Under the pieces are notes generated by a model, which was not told where the DNA came from, made no database searches, and saw only the letters and a program-made list of their open reading frames with translations. The translations under genes were made by a program, and so were the position numbers. This document shows positions 37,525 to 47,343 of a stretch of DNA of 64,000 nucleotides, piece by piece. The number at the start of each line of letters is the position of its first letter. Positions within the stretch are counted from its first letter, which is position 1. Origin of the DNA: Corynebacterium parakroppenstedtii (GTDB lineage: Bacteria > Actinomycetota > Actinomycetes > Mycobacteriales > Mycobacteriaceae); assembly GCF_019754935.1 (NCBI RefSeq), contig NZ_JAGSOA010000002.1, forward strand, positions 372,001-436,000, in the 5' to 3' direction.

Positions 37525-37530
37525 TATGAT
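37525..37530 (+). promoter_or_regulatory. -10 element of leaderless priA promoter inside the his cluster (candidate)
   Basis: TATGAT, 6 nt before the priA ATG at 37537, in the 42-bp gap after hisH. It would let priA and downstream genes be transcribed apart from hisDCBH. Confidence 0.45.
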
Positions 37531-37536
37531 TCATCT

Positions 37537-38274
37537 ATGGCTTTAACGTTATTACCCGCAGTAGATGTGTCCGACGGTCAAGCTGTTCGTCTCGTTCAAG
37601 GCGAAGCTGGGAGCGAAACCACGTATGGTCGCCCCCTTGATGCCGCGATGGCGTGGCAGAACGCTGGTGCCGAGTGGATCCACCTTGTAGATTTGGACGC
37701 CGCATTCGGCCGCGGTACGAACTACGAACTGCTGAAAGATGTCATCGAGCGGGTGGACGTTAACATCGAATTATCCGGGGGAATCAGGGATGACGACTCG
37801 CTGCGCAGGGCATTAGATACCGGTTGTCGACGGGTGAATATCGGCACTGCTGCGTTGGAAGATCCTGAGTGGTGTCGTCGGATCATCGGGGAGTACGGCG
37901 ACCGAGTCGCCATCGGTTTGGATACCAAGCTCATCGACGGCGAGTGGCGGTTGCGCGGTCGGGGATGGGTTTCCGACGGCGGCAATCTGTGGGAAGTCCT
38001 TGAGCGCTTAGATTCGGAGGGCGTATCCCGCCTCGTCGTTACCGATGTCGGGCGCGATGGCACATTAGAAGGCCCCAATATTGACCTCCTTCGCGACGTC
38101 GCGATGGCCACAGATGCCGCTGTCGTTGCATCGGGCGGAGTATCAACTCTCGACGACATTCGCCAGCTTGCGGCCTGCGTGGACGAGGGAATTGATTCAG
38201 CCATCATCGGCAAGGCCCTGTATGCAGGGAACTTTACCCTTGAAGAAGCATTAGCAGTCGCACAAGATTCCTGA
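37537..38274 (+). CDS. priA: Phosphoribosyl isomerase A (HisA, probably bifunctional with TrpF)
   Basis: This TIM barrel isomerises ProFAR in histidine synthesis. It very closely resembles mycobacterial Pri[19 protein letters not shown] with Asp10 and Arg18, [20 protein letters not shown]-like [16 protein letters not shown] near 142 with the Arg and Trp used by PriA for both substrates, TDVGRDGTL with the second Asp, and VVASGGVS. Actinobacteria without trpF use PriA also for phosphoribosyl anthranilate isomerisation. Here trpC, trpB and trpA follow without any trpF, which supports dual function; a distant trpF cannot be excluded. The length is 245 aa. The ATG is preceded by TATGAT at 6 nt. 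Confidence 0.92.
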   Translation: MALTLLPAVDVSDGQAVRLVQGEAGSETTYGRPLDAAMAWQNAGAEWIHLVDLDAAFGRGTNYELLKDVIERVDVNIELSGGIRDDDSLRRALDTGCRRVNIGTAALEDPEWCRRIIGEYGDRVAIGLDTKLIDGEWRLRGRGWVSDGGNLWEVLERLDSEGVSRLVVTDVGRDGTLEGPNIDLLRDVAMATDAAVVASGGVSTLDDIRQLAACVDEGIDSAIIGKALYAGNFTLEEALAVAQDS

Positions 38275-38347
38275 TGGAGCCGTTCCTGAGAGGCCTGTGA
38301 AATAGGCTCCCCGGGTAATCGGTAGTGAAAGGCTAGGTGACGGACCC

Positions 38348-39220
38348 GTGATTGAACATTCTGACTTGGTGGCATATTTGTCTATTGCCGAGCGCTTAGT
38401 CAAAGATTCTGAAGATCTTTTTTGTGTGAATATTGGTGCGCAGCCCTCTGTCATTAAGAACGAAGATCTCCAGGATTTCGCAACCGACGTTGATCTGTCA
38501 CTAGAACAGCATTTTCGCGAACAACTTGTGAAGGAAACTGGGTTCCCCGTTTTGGGCGAGGAATTCGGTTTGAAGGGTGGATCCACGGCCTCCGGGGATG
38601 TTTCGCTCAACAGCATGGGCGGCGGTAAGCAGCCCGAAACAATGTGGTGTATCGACCCGGTGGATGGAACGTCCAATTACACCGTCGCCAACCCGATGTG
38701 CGGCATTTTGGTCTCGCTTATTCATAAGGGAGAACCGGTTATTGGGTTGACGTCATTACCCCTGTTGGGACAGTTTTATAGCGCTGTTCGCGGTGGGCCA
38801 TTACATGTTAATGGTGAGCCATTTCCGCCATTGCCGAAAGATGACCCAGAAGTGATCCAAATTGGTTTCGGCTCTATTTTGTCGGGCCGACGTGGTCATG
38901 TTCCGCGGCAATATCGCCAGAATTTACTTTTCAGTATTGGTGAATCATATCCGCGGATGCGTGTGACGGGGTCTGTGGGCGCGGACTTAGCTTTTACTGC
39001 CGGTGGTGTTTTTGCGGGGACCCTGACGTTCAGCCCTAACCTGTGGGATAACGCAGCAGGTATCTGCTTAGTTCAAGCCGCTGGTGGCGTTGTCACGAAC
39101 CTTGATGGTGAGCCTTGGACACCTGGAACAATCGGTCTGGTTGCAGGATCTCCAAGCATTCACTCGACTCTGTTAGCGAGGATCCATGCGGTTCCACGGC
39201 CTTTCGAACCACTAAGCTAG
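38348..39220 (+). CDS. impA: Inositol monophosphatase family protein
   Basis: This is a metal-dependent phosphatase of the FIG superfamily. It contains VLGEEFG, the signature DPVDGTSNY near residue 107, and LWDNAAGICLVQAAGG near 233, which carry the metal-binding acidic residues. It sits between priA and hisF, the place of impA in corynebacteria and mycobacteria. It may act on inositol phosphates or as a histidinol-phosphate phosphatase; the context allows either. The start is GTG at 38348 and the length is 290 aa. Its 133-bp downstream gap shows no convincing promoter. Confidence 0.88.
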   Translation: MIEHSDLVAYLSIAERLVKDSEDLFCVNIGAQPSVIKNEDLQDFATDVDLSLEQHFREQLVKETGFPVLGEEFGLKGGSTASGDVSLNSMGGGKQPETMWCIDPVDGTSNYTVANPMCGILVSLIHKGEPVIGLTSLPLLGQFYSAVRGGPLHVNGEPFPPLPKDDPEVIQIGFGSILSGRRGHVPRQYRQNLLFSIGESYPRMRVTGSVGADLAFTAGGVFAGTLTFSPNLWDNAAGICLVQAAGGVVTNLDGEPWTPGTIGLVAGSPSIHSTLLARIHAVPRPFEPLS

Positions 39221-39353
39221 GTGGTTATGTCGTCGCGTGAAGCGGTTAGTTATTGTGGACGTGTCTAGGTTTACTAGCGCGTGTCTGTTTTACGTGGCAA
39301 TTCATTAATCTCGTTCGTGAATAATAGTTACCTTATTGCCGAAAGGCGTTTTC

Positions 39354-42167
39354 ATGTCCGTAGCAGTCCGAGTTATTCCGTGTCTTGATGTGTCTCATGG
39401 CCGGGTCGTTAAGGGGGTCAACTTCGAGAACCTTCGCGACGCTGGCGATCCCGTTGAATTGGCGTCCCGCTATGACAAAGAGGGTGCCGATGAACTGACC
39501 TTCCTCGACGTGTCAGCGTCGACGGAAGCACGGGGAACGATGCTGGACGTGGTTCGACGCACTGCGGATGAAGTGTTTATCCCGCTCACCGTCGGTGGTG
39601 GGGTCCGTAGCGCTGACGACGTCGACCAGCTATTACGTGCGGGTGCAGATAAAGTCAGCATTAATACCGCGGCCATTAAGAGGCCAGAGTTGCTGCGGGA
39701 GCTTTCCCAGCGCTTTGGATCACAATGTGTCGTCTTGTCCGTGGATGCCCGGCGCGTTCCTGACGGTGGAACGCCCCAACCGAGTGGTTTTGAAGTTACA
39801 ACCCACGGCGGTACCCGAAGCGCCGGGATTGATGCGATCGAGTGGGCTCGTCGGGGTGAAGAATTAGGTGTCGGGGAAATTCTTCTCAATTCCATGGATA
39901 GCGACGGTGTTCAGCAAGGATTTGATAGCGAGCTTATTTCCGCCGTTCGTCAAGTGGTTCATATCCCCGTCATTGCGTCGGGTGGAGCCGGCGAAGCGAG
40001 CCATTTTCCCCCGGCCGTTGATTCAGGGGCAAACGCGGTGTTAGCTGCCTCGATTTTCCACTTCGGTGATGTGAGCATTTCTGAGGTGAAGAGTGCTTTG
40101 GCAGCGGCAGGGCATGAGGTCCGTCATACCAGTCCCGCCGACTACCCACTGGACCCGTCGATCGCTGCTCGGTTGAAGCGCAATGATAGGGGATTGGTTC
40201 CCGCTGTCGTCCAGGATGTGCATTCTGGTGAGGTATTGATGCAGGCGTGGATGGACGACCACGCATTGGCTTATACGCTGGCTACTCGACGGGGAACATA
40301 CTGGTCTCGGTCGAGGTCTGAGTATTGGGTCAAAGGGATGACCAGTGGTCACGTCCAGGACGTTCGCGAGGTTCGGCTGGATTGTGATGGGGACACGATT
40401 CTGCTGAAGGTTGATCAGACGGGTGCGGCGTGCCACACCGGAACCCACACGTGTTTCGATAGCGACCTTGTATTGACTGATTCATCATCGACGTCCGACG
40501 CGGGGTTGTTGGACGTCGAGAATACGTCAGGCAACAAGAATGCCGGTGAGCCTAACGGCACGGCTGAAAAGCCTGAAGACGACGCGGAACTGAACGATTC
40601 TGCTCGTCCGTCGACACCCGTCGGGGTTCCGGATCTCGGAGCCGGCCGCACAACGACGACGCGGGAACAGTTCCGCGAATTAGCTGCTCACCACAGAGTC
40701 GTGCCCGTAGCGCGCAAGATCTTAGCCGACGGAGAAACACCGCTCAGCGCATACAATGCCTTGGTCCAGGACAAGCCAGGTACGTTCCTCTTCGAGTCGG
40801 CTGAACCGGGACGTTCCTGGTCACGGTGGTCGTTTATCGGCACAGGAGCAAGATCGGCATTAACCGTCCGCGATGGGCAAGCAGCATGGCTGGGCACCAC
40901 TCCTGAAGGTGTCCAGACAGGAGGCAATCCCTTCGACGCCCTCAAGTCCGTGCTGAAGGAATTGCACACCGACCCCATCGAGGGAATGCCACCGATGACG
41001 TCGGGAATGGTGGGATATTGCGGCCACGACGCGATTCGCTTTATCGAAGATATCCCCGATACCTGCGACAATGACCTCAAGATTCCGGAAATGATGCAGT
41101 TCCTTGTCGCGGACATGGTGGCTTTGGACCACCATGAAGGGACGATGTGGCTGATTGCTAATGCGTTTAACTTCAACGGCTCCGACAACAATGTCGACGA
41201 GGCTTATGACGACGCCGTCCGCCGATTGGACTCGTTAACCGAGCGGCTGAAGGCAGCCCGGGAACCGATGGTGAATAGTTTTACGACGCCCGAACCGGTT
41301 GTCCGCCGCCAACGCACTGCTGACGAGCACATGCGCCGGATCGAGTTGTGTAAAGACCACATTCGCGCCGGTGACGCGTTCCAAATCGTTCTGTCACAGC
41401 GTTTCGAGATTGACACGGATGTGCGGGCTCGTGACGTGTATCGGATGCTGAAGTATTCGAACCCTAGCCCCTACATGTACCTGATGAATATTCCGTCGGA
41501 CGACTTTTCGGCGGTGGAGTTCACCATCGTTGGATCGTCGCCTGAGTCGCTTATCGCAGTCGACAACAATGTGGTGACGACGCACCCCATCGCTGGGTCT
41601 CGGCCCCGCGGCGCCACAAGGAAAGCTGATCTGCAGCTTGAGTGTGAGTTAGCCGCCGACTCGAAAGAGAATTCCGAACACCTCATGCTGGTTGACCTGG
41701 GGCGCAATGACCTGGGGAAGGTATGTATTCCTGGAACAGTCGAAGTCGATGATTTCCGCCATATTGAGCGGTATAGCCACATCATGCACCTGGTCTCTAT
41801 GGTCACGGGGCAGTTGGCTCCGGACATGACAGCGGTCGACGCCTTCATGGCGGCATTCCCCGCGGGAACTTTATCCGGGGCACCCAAAACCAGCGCATTG
41901 ACCATCATTGACCAGCTGGAAGACACTCGCCGCGGCATCTACGGCGGAACCGTCGGATATTTCGATTTTTCGGGAAACGCCGACCAAGCAATTGCCATCA
42001 GGACAGGGGTTCTCAAAGACGGCACGATGTATGTCCAGGCCGGTGGCGGGATCGTCGCCGATTCGGATCCTGTTGCCGAAGATGAAGAAACGCGGAACAA
42101 GGCTGCAGCCGTTTTGCGAGCAACGGCAGCTGCCGAAACAATTGTCGACGTTGATGGCTCTCGGTGA
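39354..42167 (+). CDS. Trifunctional HisF-HisI-TrpE fusion protein
   Basis: One uninterrupted frame of 937 codons encodes three enzymes. Residues 1-257 are HisF (IGP synthase cyclase): [26 protein letters not shown] and VIASGGAGE. Residues 262-372 are HisI (PR-AMP cyclohydrolase): [31 protein letters not shown] and the zinc site [11 protein letters not shown]. Residues 373-432 form an acidic Ser/Asn/Glu-rich linker. Residues 434-937 are TrpE (anthranilate synthase I): [37 protein letters not shown] and [12 protein letters not shown]. No ATG or GTG occurs at the HisF-HisI junction or in the linker, so separate translation looks unlikely. The ATG at 39354 follows AAAGGCG; an upstream TTG is at 39336. 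HisH, TrpC and TrpBA flank it. Confidence 0.92.
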   Translation: MSVAVRVIPCLDVSHGRVVKGVNFENLRDAGDPVELASRYDKEGADELTFLDVSASTEARGTMLDVVRRTADEVFIPLTVGGGVRSADDVDQLLRAGADKVSINTAAIKRPELLRELSQRFGSQCVVLSVDARRVPDGGTPQPSGFEVTTHGGTRSAGIDAIEWARRGEELGVGEILLNSMDSDGVQQGFDSELISAVRQVVHIPVIASGGAGEASHFPPAVDSGANAVLAASIFHFGDVSISEVKSALAAAGHEVRHTSPADYPLDPSIAARLKRNDRGLVPAVVQDVHSGEVLMQAWMDDHALAYTLATRRGTYWSRSRSEYWVKGMTSGHVQDVREVRLDCDGDTILLKVDQTGAACHTGTHTCFDSDLVLTDSSSTSDAGLLDVENTSGNKNAGEPNGTAEKPEDDAELNDSARPSTPVGVPDLGAGRTTTTREQFRELAAHHRVVPVARKILADGETPLSAYNALVQDKPGTFLFESAEPGRSWSRWSFIGTGARSALTVRDGQAAWLGTTPEGVQTGGNPFDALKSVLKELHTDPIEGMPPMTSGMVGYCGHDAIRFIEDIPDTCDNDLKIPEMMQFLVADMVALDHHEGTMWLIANAFNFNGSDNNVDEAYDDAVRRLDSLTERLKAAREPMVNSFTTPEPVVRRQRTADEHMRRIELCKDHIRAGDAFQIVLSQRFEIDTDVRARDVYRMLKYSNPSPYMYLMNIPSDDFSAVEFTIVGSSPESLIAVDNNVVTTHPIAGSRPRGATRKADLQLECELAADSKENSEHLMLVDLGRNDLGKVCIPGTVEVDDFRHIERYSHIMHLVSMVTGQLAPDMTAVDAFMAAFPAGTLSGAPKTSALTIIDQLEDTRRGIYGGTVGYFDFSGNADQAIAIRTGVLKDGTMYVQAGGGIVADSDPVAEDEETRNKAAAVLRATAAAETIVDVDGSR

Positions 42168-42360
42168 TTTGTCGCCCGCCCGGATTCCGGATTGGCTGCG
42201 TCGTCTCCGAAGGCGAGTATCCAAGAGTGACGACGTTATATGCCCTGAGTAGCCTATTGAGCACGTGGTGGATACTCGGCGGCACACCCGACGAGCATGG
42301 TGACGTCGGGAAACGAGTGACGATAGGGAACTAGTGCGGTGACGTTAGGGAGAATGAACA

Positions 42361-43179
42361 ATGGGTTCACATGAGTCGCGTCGGGAAGACGCAACGGCAG
42401 CAGCCGCGTCGGAAGAAATGGCCTCAAACCCGACCGATGCGCACGGACACGAGGACGTCAACACGATGCCGATGAACGCGGACACGGAGACGGACACGTC
42501 GAGTTCTACTCAAACCAAGCGACGCTGGTTAGGCCTCGCCCTGGTCGCGATTGGGGCGGTGGCTATCGGTGGAACATCCCGCATGACCTGGATGACCGTT
42601 CACGCCAACGACGATAAACAAGGTGAAGTGACACGCACCCTCGTCGGCTCTACATGGGCCCCCAGCACTGACGCGATCGCTATTGCCCTCATTGCAGCAT
42701 GCCTTGCCACCTTGGTTCTTAAGAGAACAGGTCGACGGATACTCGCAGCAGTGTCGGCGGTGATCGGTGCCGCGTCTTTATGGACACCGCTCAATGTGCT
42801 ACTCACCTCACCGAGCACGACACGCGCACGAAATCTCCTCGTCAATGGGCAAGCAACGCAAAAGAAAAACGATCCGCAGACCTTGACCGAATGGGCCGTC
42901 GTCACGGGAATCGACGTCCATAAAGTAGCGGTCATCCTTGCCCTCGTCGCGTCCGTTATCACCATCGCCGGTGCAATCATCCTGTTCCTGTGGCCAGGAG
43001 TAGACACTGTGAAAGGAAGTAAATACGACACCGCCTCAGCCCGGCGCGATTCACTGGCGACGGACCTTGAGAACGATAGAGAATCAGGGCGCGTGCTGTG
43101 GGATGCAATGGACGCGGGGGTTGACCCAACACAAGACGATGCTGTTGATGTCGCCCGGCGTCGCGGGCTGCACAACTAA
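42361..43179 (+). CDS. Trp-region conserved membrane protein
   Basis: This protein belongs to the actinobacterial family found between trpE and trpC (Trp_oprn_chp, TIGR02234 as I recall). After a 55-residue hydrophilic, His/Asp/Thr-rich N-terminus, there are four hydrophobic segments at about 57-77, 100-122, 125-145 and 198-220. The C-terminus ends in a conserved cytoplasmic tail with [17 protein letters not shown]. The function is unknown; the conserved position suggests a link with tryptophan synthesis or transport. GGGAGAA lies about 8 nt before the ATG. The 193-bp gap before it holds nothing I recognise. Confidence 0.8.
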   Translation: MGSHESRREDATAAAASEEMASNPTDAHGHEDVNTMPMNADTETDTSSSTQTKRRWLGLALVAIGAVAIGGTSRMTWMTVHANDDKQGEVTRTLVGSTWAPSTDAIAIALIAACLATLVLKRTGRRILAAVSAVIGAASLWTPLNVLLTSPSTTRARNLLVNGQATQKKNDPQTLTEWAVVTGIDVHKVAVILALVASVITIAGAIILFLWPGVDTVKGSKYDTASARRDSLATDLENDRESGRVLWDAMDAGVDPTQDDAVDVARRRGLHN

Positions 43180-43291
43180 AGTCCACATCTGCGGGGAATG
43201 TCAGACAGGCATCATCGTGCCGATTTATGCGCCAGTCAGTGCTGCCTTTAGGATTAAGTACACCGATGTAACACGGGCTGAGGAGTCGAAG

Positions 43292-44107
43292 ATGAGTTCG
43301 GTTTTAGACACTATCGTCGATGGCGTCTTAGACGATCTTGCAACCCGTGAAGCTCGCGTCAGTTTTGCGGACATCAAAGCACAATCGCACGACACGCCCG
43401 CCCCTCGCGATGCCATGTCCGCATTGTCTGCTCCCGGTGTGGGAGTAATTGCCGAAGTTAAAAGGGCAAGCCCATCCAAAGGAAGCCTGGCGCGAATCCC
43501 CGAACCGGCCGAACTCGCCAGGCAATACGAAGCCAATGGTGCCAGAGTCATTTCCTGCCTCACCGAAGAACGACGCTTCAAAGGCTGCTTGGCTGACCTG
43601 GACGCCGTACGAGCAGCCGTCGACATTCCGGTCCTCCGAAAAGATTTCGTCGTCACCCCTTACCAGATTCACGAAGCCCGCGTTCATGGAGCGGACCTCA
43701 TTCTCCTCATCGTGGCAGCACTGCAGCAGCCTCAGCTTGAGTCCCTTCTCGACCGCACCGAGTCTCTCGGGATGACTGCCATCGTTGAAGTTCACACCGA
43801 AGAGGAAGTAGAGCGCGCCATCGCCGCAGGCGCAAAAGTCGTGGGAGTCAACGCCCGCAACCTTAAAACACTCGATGTCGATACCTCCGTGTTCGGCACT
43901 ATCGCGCCGGGTTTGCCGTCGGATGTCATTAAGGTCGCTGAATCGGGGGTGAAAGATCGCAATGATTTGCTGGCCTATGCTGGTGCCGGTGCGGATGCGG
44001 TCTTGGTCGGCGAGGGACTGGTTACCGCAGGTAATCCCGGTTTAGCGTGCAAGAGTTTGGTCGCTGCGGGCATCCACCCGGCATGTCCGAAGAATCTCAC
44101 TGAATAA
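43292..44107 (+). CDS. trpC: Indole-3-glycerol phosphate synthase
   Basis: This enzyme closes the indole ring from CdRP. TIM-barrel motifs are [67 protein letters not shown] and [11 protein letters not shown]. At 271 aa it is a stand-alone TrpC, not the TrpC-TrpF fusion found in many other bacteria including C. glutamicum's trp operon. The ATG at 43292 has GAGGAG about 6 nt upstream; the frame is open much further upstream, but that part is a shadow of the preceding gene. trpB follows after 48 bp. Confidence 0.95.
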   Translation: MSSVLDTIVDGVLDDLATREARVSFADIKAQSHDTPAPRDAMSALSAPGVGVIAEVKRASPSKGSLARIPEPAELARQYEANGARVISCLTEERRFKGCLADLDAVRAAVDIPVLRKDFVVTPYQIHEARVHGADLILLIVAALQQPQLESLLDRTESLGMTAIVEVHTEEEVERAIAAGAKVVGVNARNLKTLDVDTSVFGTIAPGLPSDVIKVAESGVKDRNDLLAYAGAGADAVLVGEGLVTAGNPGLACKSLVAAGIHPACPKNLTE

Positions 44108-44155
44108 TCTGCCGTCACCTGGATGCCGTGTCTATGCGAGTGATAAGGCACACTG

Positions 44156-45454
44156 GTGTGCGTGAGTAACTCAGAATCAGTTCATCGCAATCCGTATAGT
44201 GATCTGCCTACTATCGCCGATGTGTTCGCGGAGACGACATCGACTGAGCCCGATGATTGCGGCCATTGGGGTGAGTATGGTGGTCGATACATTCCGGAGG
44301 CCCTGATGGGGGTCATTACCGAAGTTACCGACGCGTGGAACAAGGCGAGAACTGATCCTGAGTATATTGAGCAGTTGAATGACCTGCATTTCCATTACTC
44401 AGGTCGGCCGTCGCCCCTGTATTATGCGTCGCGGTTTTCCGACGCTATTCATGCCCGCGTGTATTTAAAGCGGGAGGATTTAAACCACACCGGGTCCCAC
44501 AAGATTAATAACGTCCTGGGCCAGGTTTTGTTGGCTCAACGCATGGGTAAAAAGCGTGTCATCGCTGAGACGGGTGCCGGCCAGCATGGTGTTGCAACCG
44601 CTACCGCCTGTGCATTGCTCGGCTTAGAGTGCCACATCTACATGGGGGCCGTGGATGCGCGGCGTCAGGCCTTGAATATTGCGCGCATGCGTTTACGGGG
44701 CGCTGAGGTCACAGCTGTCACCATCGGTTCCCAGACTCTTAAAGATGCCATCAACGAGGCGATGCGTTTTTGGGTATCGCATGCCGATGACACGTACTAT
44801 TGCTTCGGTACTGCAGCTGGTCCCCATCCGTTCCCGCAGATGGTTCGTGATCTCCAGCGAATCATCGGGTATGAAGCGCGTGAGCAAATTCTGCAGGCGG
44901 AAGGCTGCCTTCCCGACGCCGTCGTCGCTTGTGTTGGTGGTGGCTCGAATGCGATCGGGCTTTTCCACCGTTTTATCGACGATTCCTCTGTTCAGCTCAT
45001 TGGTGCTGAAGCGGGCGGTGACGGTTTTGAGACTGGTCGCCACGCTGCGACGATTACCGCAGGCAATGAAGGTGTCTTCCAGGGCTCGTATGCCGCACTC
45101 ATGGAAGATGAGGATGGGCAAATCGTTGAGTCCCATTCCATTTCGGCTGGTTTAGATTACCCGGGAGTAGGGCCGGAGCATTCGTATCTTCATCATGTCG
45201 GTCGTGCCGAGTACCTTCCCATCACGGATGCACAGGCCATGGATGCGTTCATGCTCTTATGTAAGACCGAGGGAATTATCCCGGCTATTGAGTCTGCGCA
45301 TGCTCTTGCGGCAGCACGAGTGTATGCCGATCGGTGGGAGCATGATTCAGATGACGGCCCGCTTCTGATTGTCAATGTATCGGGCCGTGGCGATAAAGAC
45401 GTGGATACCGCCGCGAAGTGGTTTGACCTTAAACCCAAGGAGGAGCTGGACTAA
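44156..45454 (+). CDS. trpB: Tryptophan synthase beta chain
   Basis: This PLP enzyme condenses indole with serine. Motifs are [29 protein letters not shown] with the PLP lysine at about residue 116, [13 protein letters not shown], the phosphate loop [10 protein letters not shown], and [17 protein letters not shown]. It is the standard TrpB1 type (432 aa) that pairs with TrpA. The start is GTG at 44156 or GTG at 44162. The TAA overlaps the trpA ATG (TAATG), so the two subunits are translationally coupled. Confidence 0.95.
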   Translation: MCVSNSESVHRNPYSDLPTIADVFAETTSTEPDDCGHWGEYGGRYIPEALMGVITEVTDAWNKARTDPEYIEQLNDLHFHYSGRPSPLYYASRFSDAIHARVYLKREDLNHTGSHKINNVLGQVLLAQRMGKKRVIAETGAGQHGVATATACALLGLECHIYMGAVDARRQALNIARMRLRGAEVTAVTIGSQTLKDAINEAMRFWVSHADDTYYCFGTAAGPHPFPQMVRDLQRIIGYEAREQILQAEGCLPDAVVACVGGGSNAIGLFHRFIDDSSVQLIGAEAGGDGFETGRHAATITAGNEGVFQGSYAALMEDEDGQIVESHSISAGLDYPGVGPEHSYLHHVGRAEYLPITDAQAMDAFMLLCKTEGIIPAIESAHALAAARVYADRWEHDSDDGPLLIVNVSGRGDKDVDTAAKWFDLKPKEELD

Positions 45455-46257
45455 TGGTGGCATTTTCTTCTGATTCCCCCGCAGGGGCACTTCGCGACCT
45501 TTTTGCTCAGGCCCGCCGTGAACAACGAGCTGCGTTCATTGGTTATCTGCCATCGGGGTACCCGACGAAGCACGACTCTGACGAGTTGATGGCGTGCCTG
45601 GCGTCCTATGCGGACGTCATCGAGGTCGGGATTCCGTTCTCTGACCCCATGATGGACGGTCCTGTCATCCAGGAAGCCGGCATGGCTGCATTGAAAGCAG
45701 GTTTTCGCGTCAAAGATTCACTCAGCTCTGTTCGCAAGATTACCGACGCCGGTGGTCGAAGCGTCGTCATGAGCTACTGGAACCCGATTTTGCAGTATGG
45801 CCCGGAAAAATATGCCGAGGAGCTGGCCGAGTCGGGAGGATTGGGGACAATCATTCCCGACCTCCTCCCCGAAGAATCGGCGCGCTGGGCAGAGGCATGC
45901 CACAAGCACGGATTGGCGCCTATCTACCTCGTTGCTCCCTCGACGAGCCCTGAGCGGATGGCCCTCACGGTGGGAGCCGGTGATGGCTTTGTGTACGCAG
46001 CCTCACACATGGGAGTCACGGGTGCCCAAGAGTCGGTCAGCAGTGGTGCGCGTGACCTCGTGAATCGCGTGCGGGAGCACACCGACCTCCCCGTTGCCGT
46101 CGGGTTAGGCGTCAGCAATGGGCAGCAAGCCTTGGAGATCTCGCAGTATGCCGATGGGGTCATCGTCGGTTCGGCGCTTATCCGCGCTGCGAAGGACGGG
46201 CTCCGCTCGCTCGAGGCGTTGGCGAAAGAACTCAGCGAAGGGGTGAGAGGTGACTAA
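45454..46257 (+). CDS. trpA: Tryptophan synthase alpha chain
   Basis: This subunit cleaves indole-3-glycerol phosphate and channels indole to TrpB. Seen are FIGYLPSGYPT, the catalytic Glu in VIEVGIPFSDPMMDGPVIQ, the second acidic residue in GTIIPDLLPEES, and MGVTGAQESVSS and VAVGLGVSNGQQ near the phosphate site. The length is 267 aa. It overlaps trpB by one base and lgt by 8 bases, so trpB, trpA and lgt are one tightly coupled unit. Confidence 0.95.
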   Translation: MVAFSSDSPAGALRDLFAQARREQRAAFIGYLPSGYPTKHDSDELMACLASYADVIEVGIPFSDPMMDGPVIQEAGMAALKAGFRVKDSLSSVRKITDAGGRSVVMSYWNPILQYGPEKYAEELAESGGLGTIIPDLLPEESARWAEACHKHGLAPIYLVAPSTSPERMALTVGAGDGFVYAASHMGVTGAQESVSSGARDLVNRVREHTDLPVAVGLGVSNGQQALEISQYADGVIVGSALIRAAKDGLRSLEALAKELSEGVRGD

Positions 46258-47185
46258 CGTCCAGGCCACTATTGTCCAGCAGAACGGACTAGTTCCTCAC
46301 GATGTGGGACTAGGTGGGCGTTCGCCCGATGTGACGCTTTTGGCAGCTATTCCGTCGCCCTCCCAAGGTGTGTGGATGGTCGGCGGTTTTCCGATCCGCG
46401 GATATGCCCTGTCGATACTGGTGGGAATTCTCGTCGCAGTCCTGTGGTCGCAGCGTCGCTATGCCGCCCGTGGTGGTAACCGCGAGGTGGTTCTCGACGT
46501 GGCACTTGCCGCTGTCCCAGCAGGCATCATCGGCGGCCGCCTCTACCACTTAGCGACGGATTGGCGCACTTACTGGGGCCCCAACGGAACCCCAGGGGAC
46601 TGGTGGAAGATCACCAACGGTGGCCTAGGAATATGGGGAGCCGTCATTGGCGGTGGATTAGCCGCCTGGGCGGTTCTCCGATGGAAGCGCTTAGCACTGG
46701 CGCCGTTTGCCGATTCCGTGGCACCACCGATTTTGGTCGCGCAGGGCATTGGACGCCTAGGCAACTGGTTTAACCAGGAATTATATGGTCGGCCCACCGA
46801 TCTGCCCTGGGGGCTAAAGATTTTTGAGCGCGTCGACGACCACGGTGTCCTGGACCCAGTACTCGGGCATTCGAACGGCCACGTTATCGCGGTTGTTCAG
46901 CCGACGTTTCTCTACGAGATGCTGTGGAACTTTGCCATCGCCGCTCTGATCGTATGGATTGACCGCAAGTTCCGGTTGGGGGGCGGCCGAGTTTTTGCTT
47001 TGTACGTTGCCGGGTACACAGCAGGTCGATTTTGGATCGAGCTTCTGCGTGCGGACACCGCAACGCATGTGTTTGGGCTCCGCATTAATACCATCACGTC
47101 GGCCGTGTGCTTCGTGGGCGCAGTGATTTTCCTGGTGTGGACGCGATCACGTCGTCGCGAGACCCCCGAAGAACTTCGGACATAA
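46250..47185 (+). CDS. lgt: Prolipoprotein diacylglyceryl transferase
   Basis: This membrane enzyme transfers diacylglycerol to the lipobox Cys, the first step before LspA (5035-5502). The Lgt signature is GRLGNWFNQELYGRPTDLPWG near residue 165. Others are GIIGGRLYHLATDW, NGGLGIWGAVIGG and QPTFLYEMLWN. About seven hydrophobic segments are present. The N-terminus carries about 30 residues before IPSPSQGVW, where mycobacterial Lgt begins, so a later start is possible; the GTG at 46250 overlapping trpA is otherwise good. The product serves at least three predicted lipoproteins in this window. Confidence 0.94.
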   Translation: MTNVQATIVQQNGLVPHDVGLGGRSPDVTLLAAIPSPSQGVWMVGGFPIRGYALSILVGILVAVLWSQRRYAARGGNREVVLDVALAAVPAGIIGGRLYHLATDWRTYWGPNGTPGDWWKITNGGLGIWGAVIGGGLAAWAVLRWKRLALAPFADSVAPPILVAQGIGRLGNWFNQELYGRPTDLPWGLKIFERVDDHGVLDPVLGHSNGHVIAVVQPTFLYEMLWNFAIAALIVWIDRKFRLGGGRVFALYVAGYTAGRFWIELLRADTATHVFGLRINTITSAVCFVGAVIFLVWTRSRRRETPEELRT

Positions 47186-47216
47186 TCGGGCATAAATCTA
47201 GGAAAAAAGTGATTTT

Positions 47217-47262
47217 GGTGACCGTATCGGAAAATAATTTTCCCTGGTCACCGACTTTTTTC
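47217..47262 (+). terminator. Rho-independent terminator after lgt
   Basis: The outer stem GGTGACC (47217-47223) pairs with GGTCACC (47246-47252) and is followed by seven T. An inner hairpin GGAAAA-TAA-TTTTCC (47229-47243) lies in the loop. It ends the his-trp-lgt array before pyk. Confidence 0.85.
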
Positions 47263-47330
47263 GTTTTTCGCCGTGGCGCCGTAAAGCTTATTTCGACCGT
47301 TTTGTAGTAGCTAATCCGGGTGGAGCGGGC

Positions 47331-47336
47331 TAACCT
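47331..47336 (+). promoter_or_regulatory. -10 element of leaderless pyk promoter (candidate)
   Basis: TAACCT, 7 nt before the GTG at 47344. That start gives the usual pyruvate kinase N-terminus. Confidence 0.4.
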
Positions 47337-47343
47337 GGTGCTC

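Noticed and set aside
40139..40200. Separate start for hisI inside the HisF-HisI-TrpE frame
   Set aside because: No ATG, GTG or ribosome-binding site lies near the HisI domain start; the first in-frame GTG is inside the conserved HisI sequence.
42168..42360. Possible trp leader or attenuator before the Trp-region membrane protein
   Set aside because: No Trp-codon-rich leader peptide, no T-box features and no terminator hairpin were found.
43067..43291. Upstream extension of trpC by 75 codons
   Set aside because: This part overlaps the preceding membrane protein gene in another frame, has no TrpC similarity, and the ATG at 43292 has a proper GAGGAG site.
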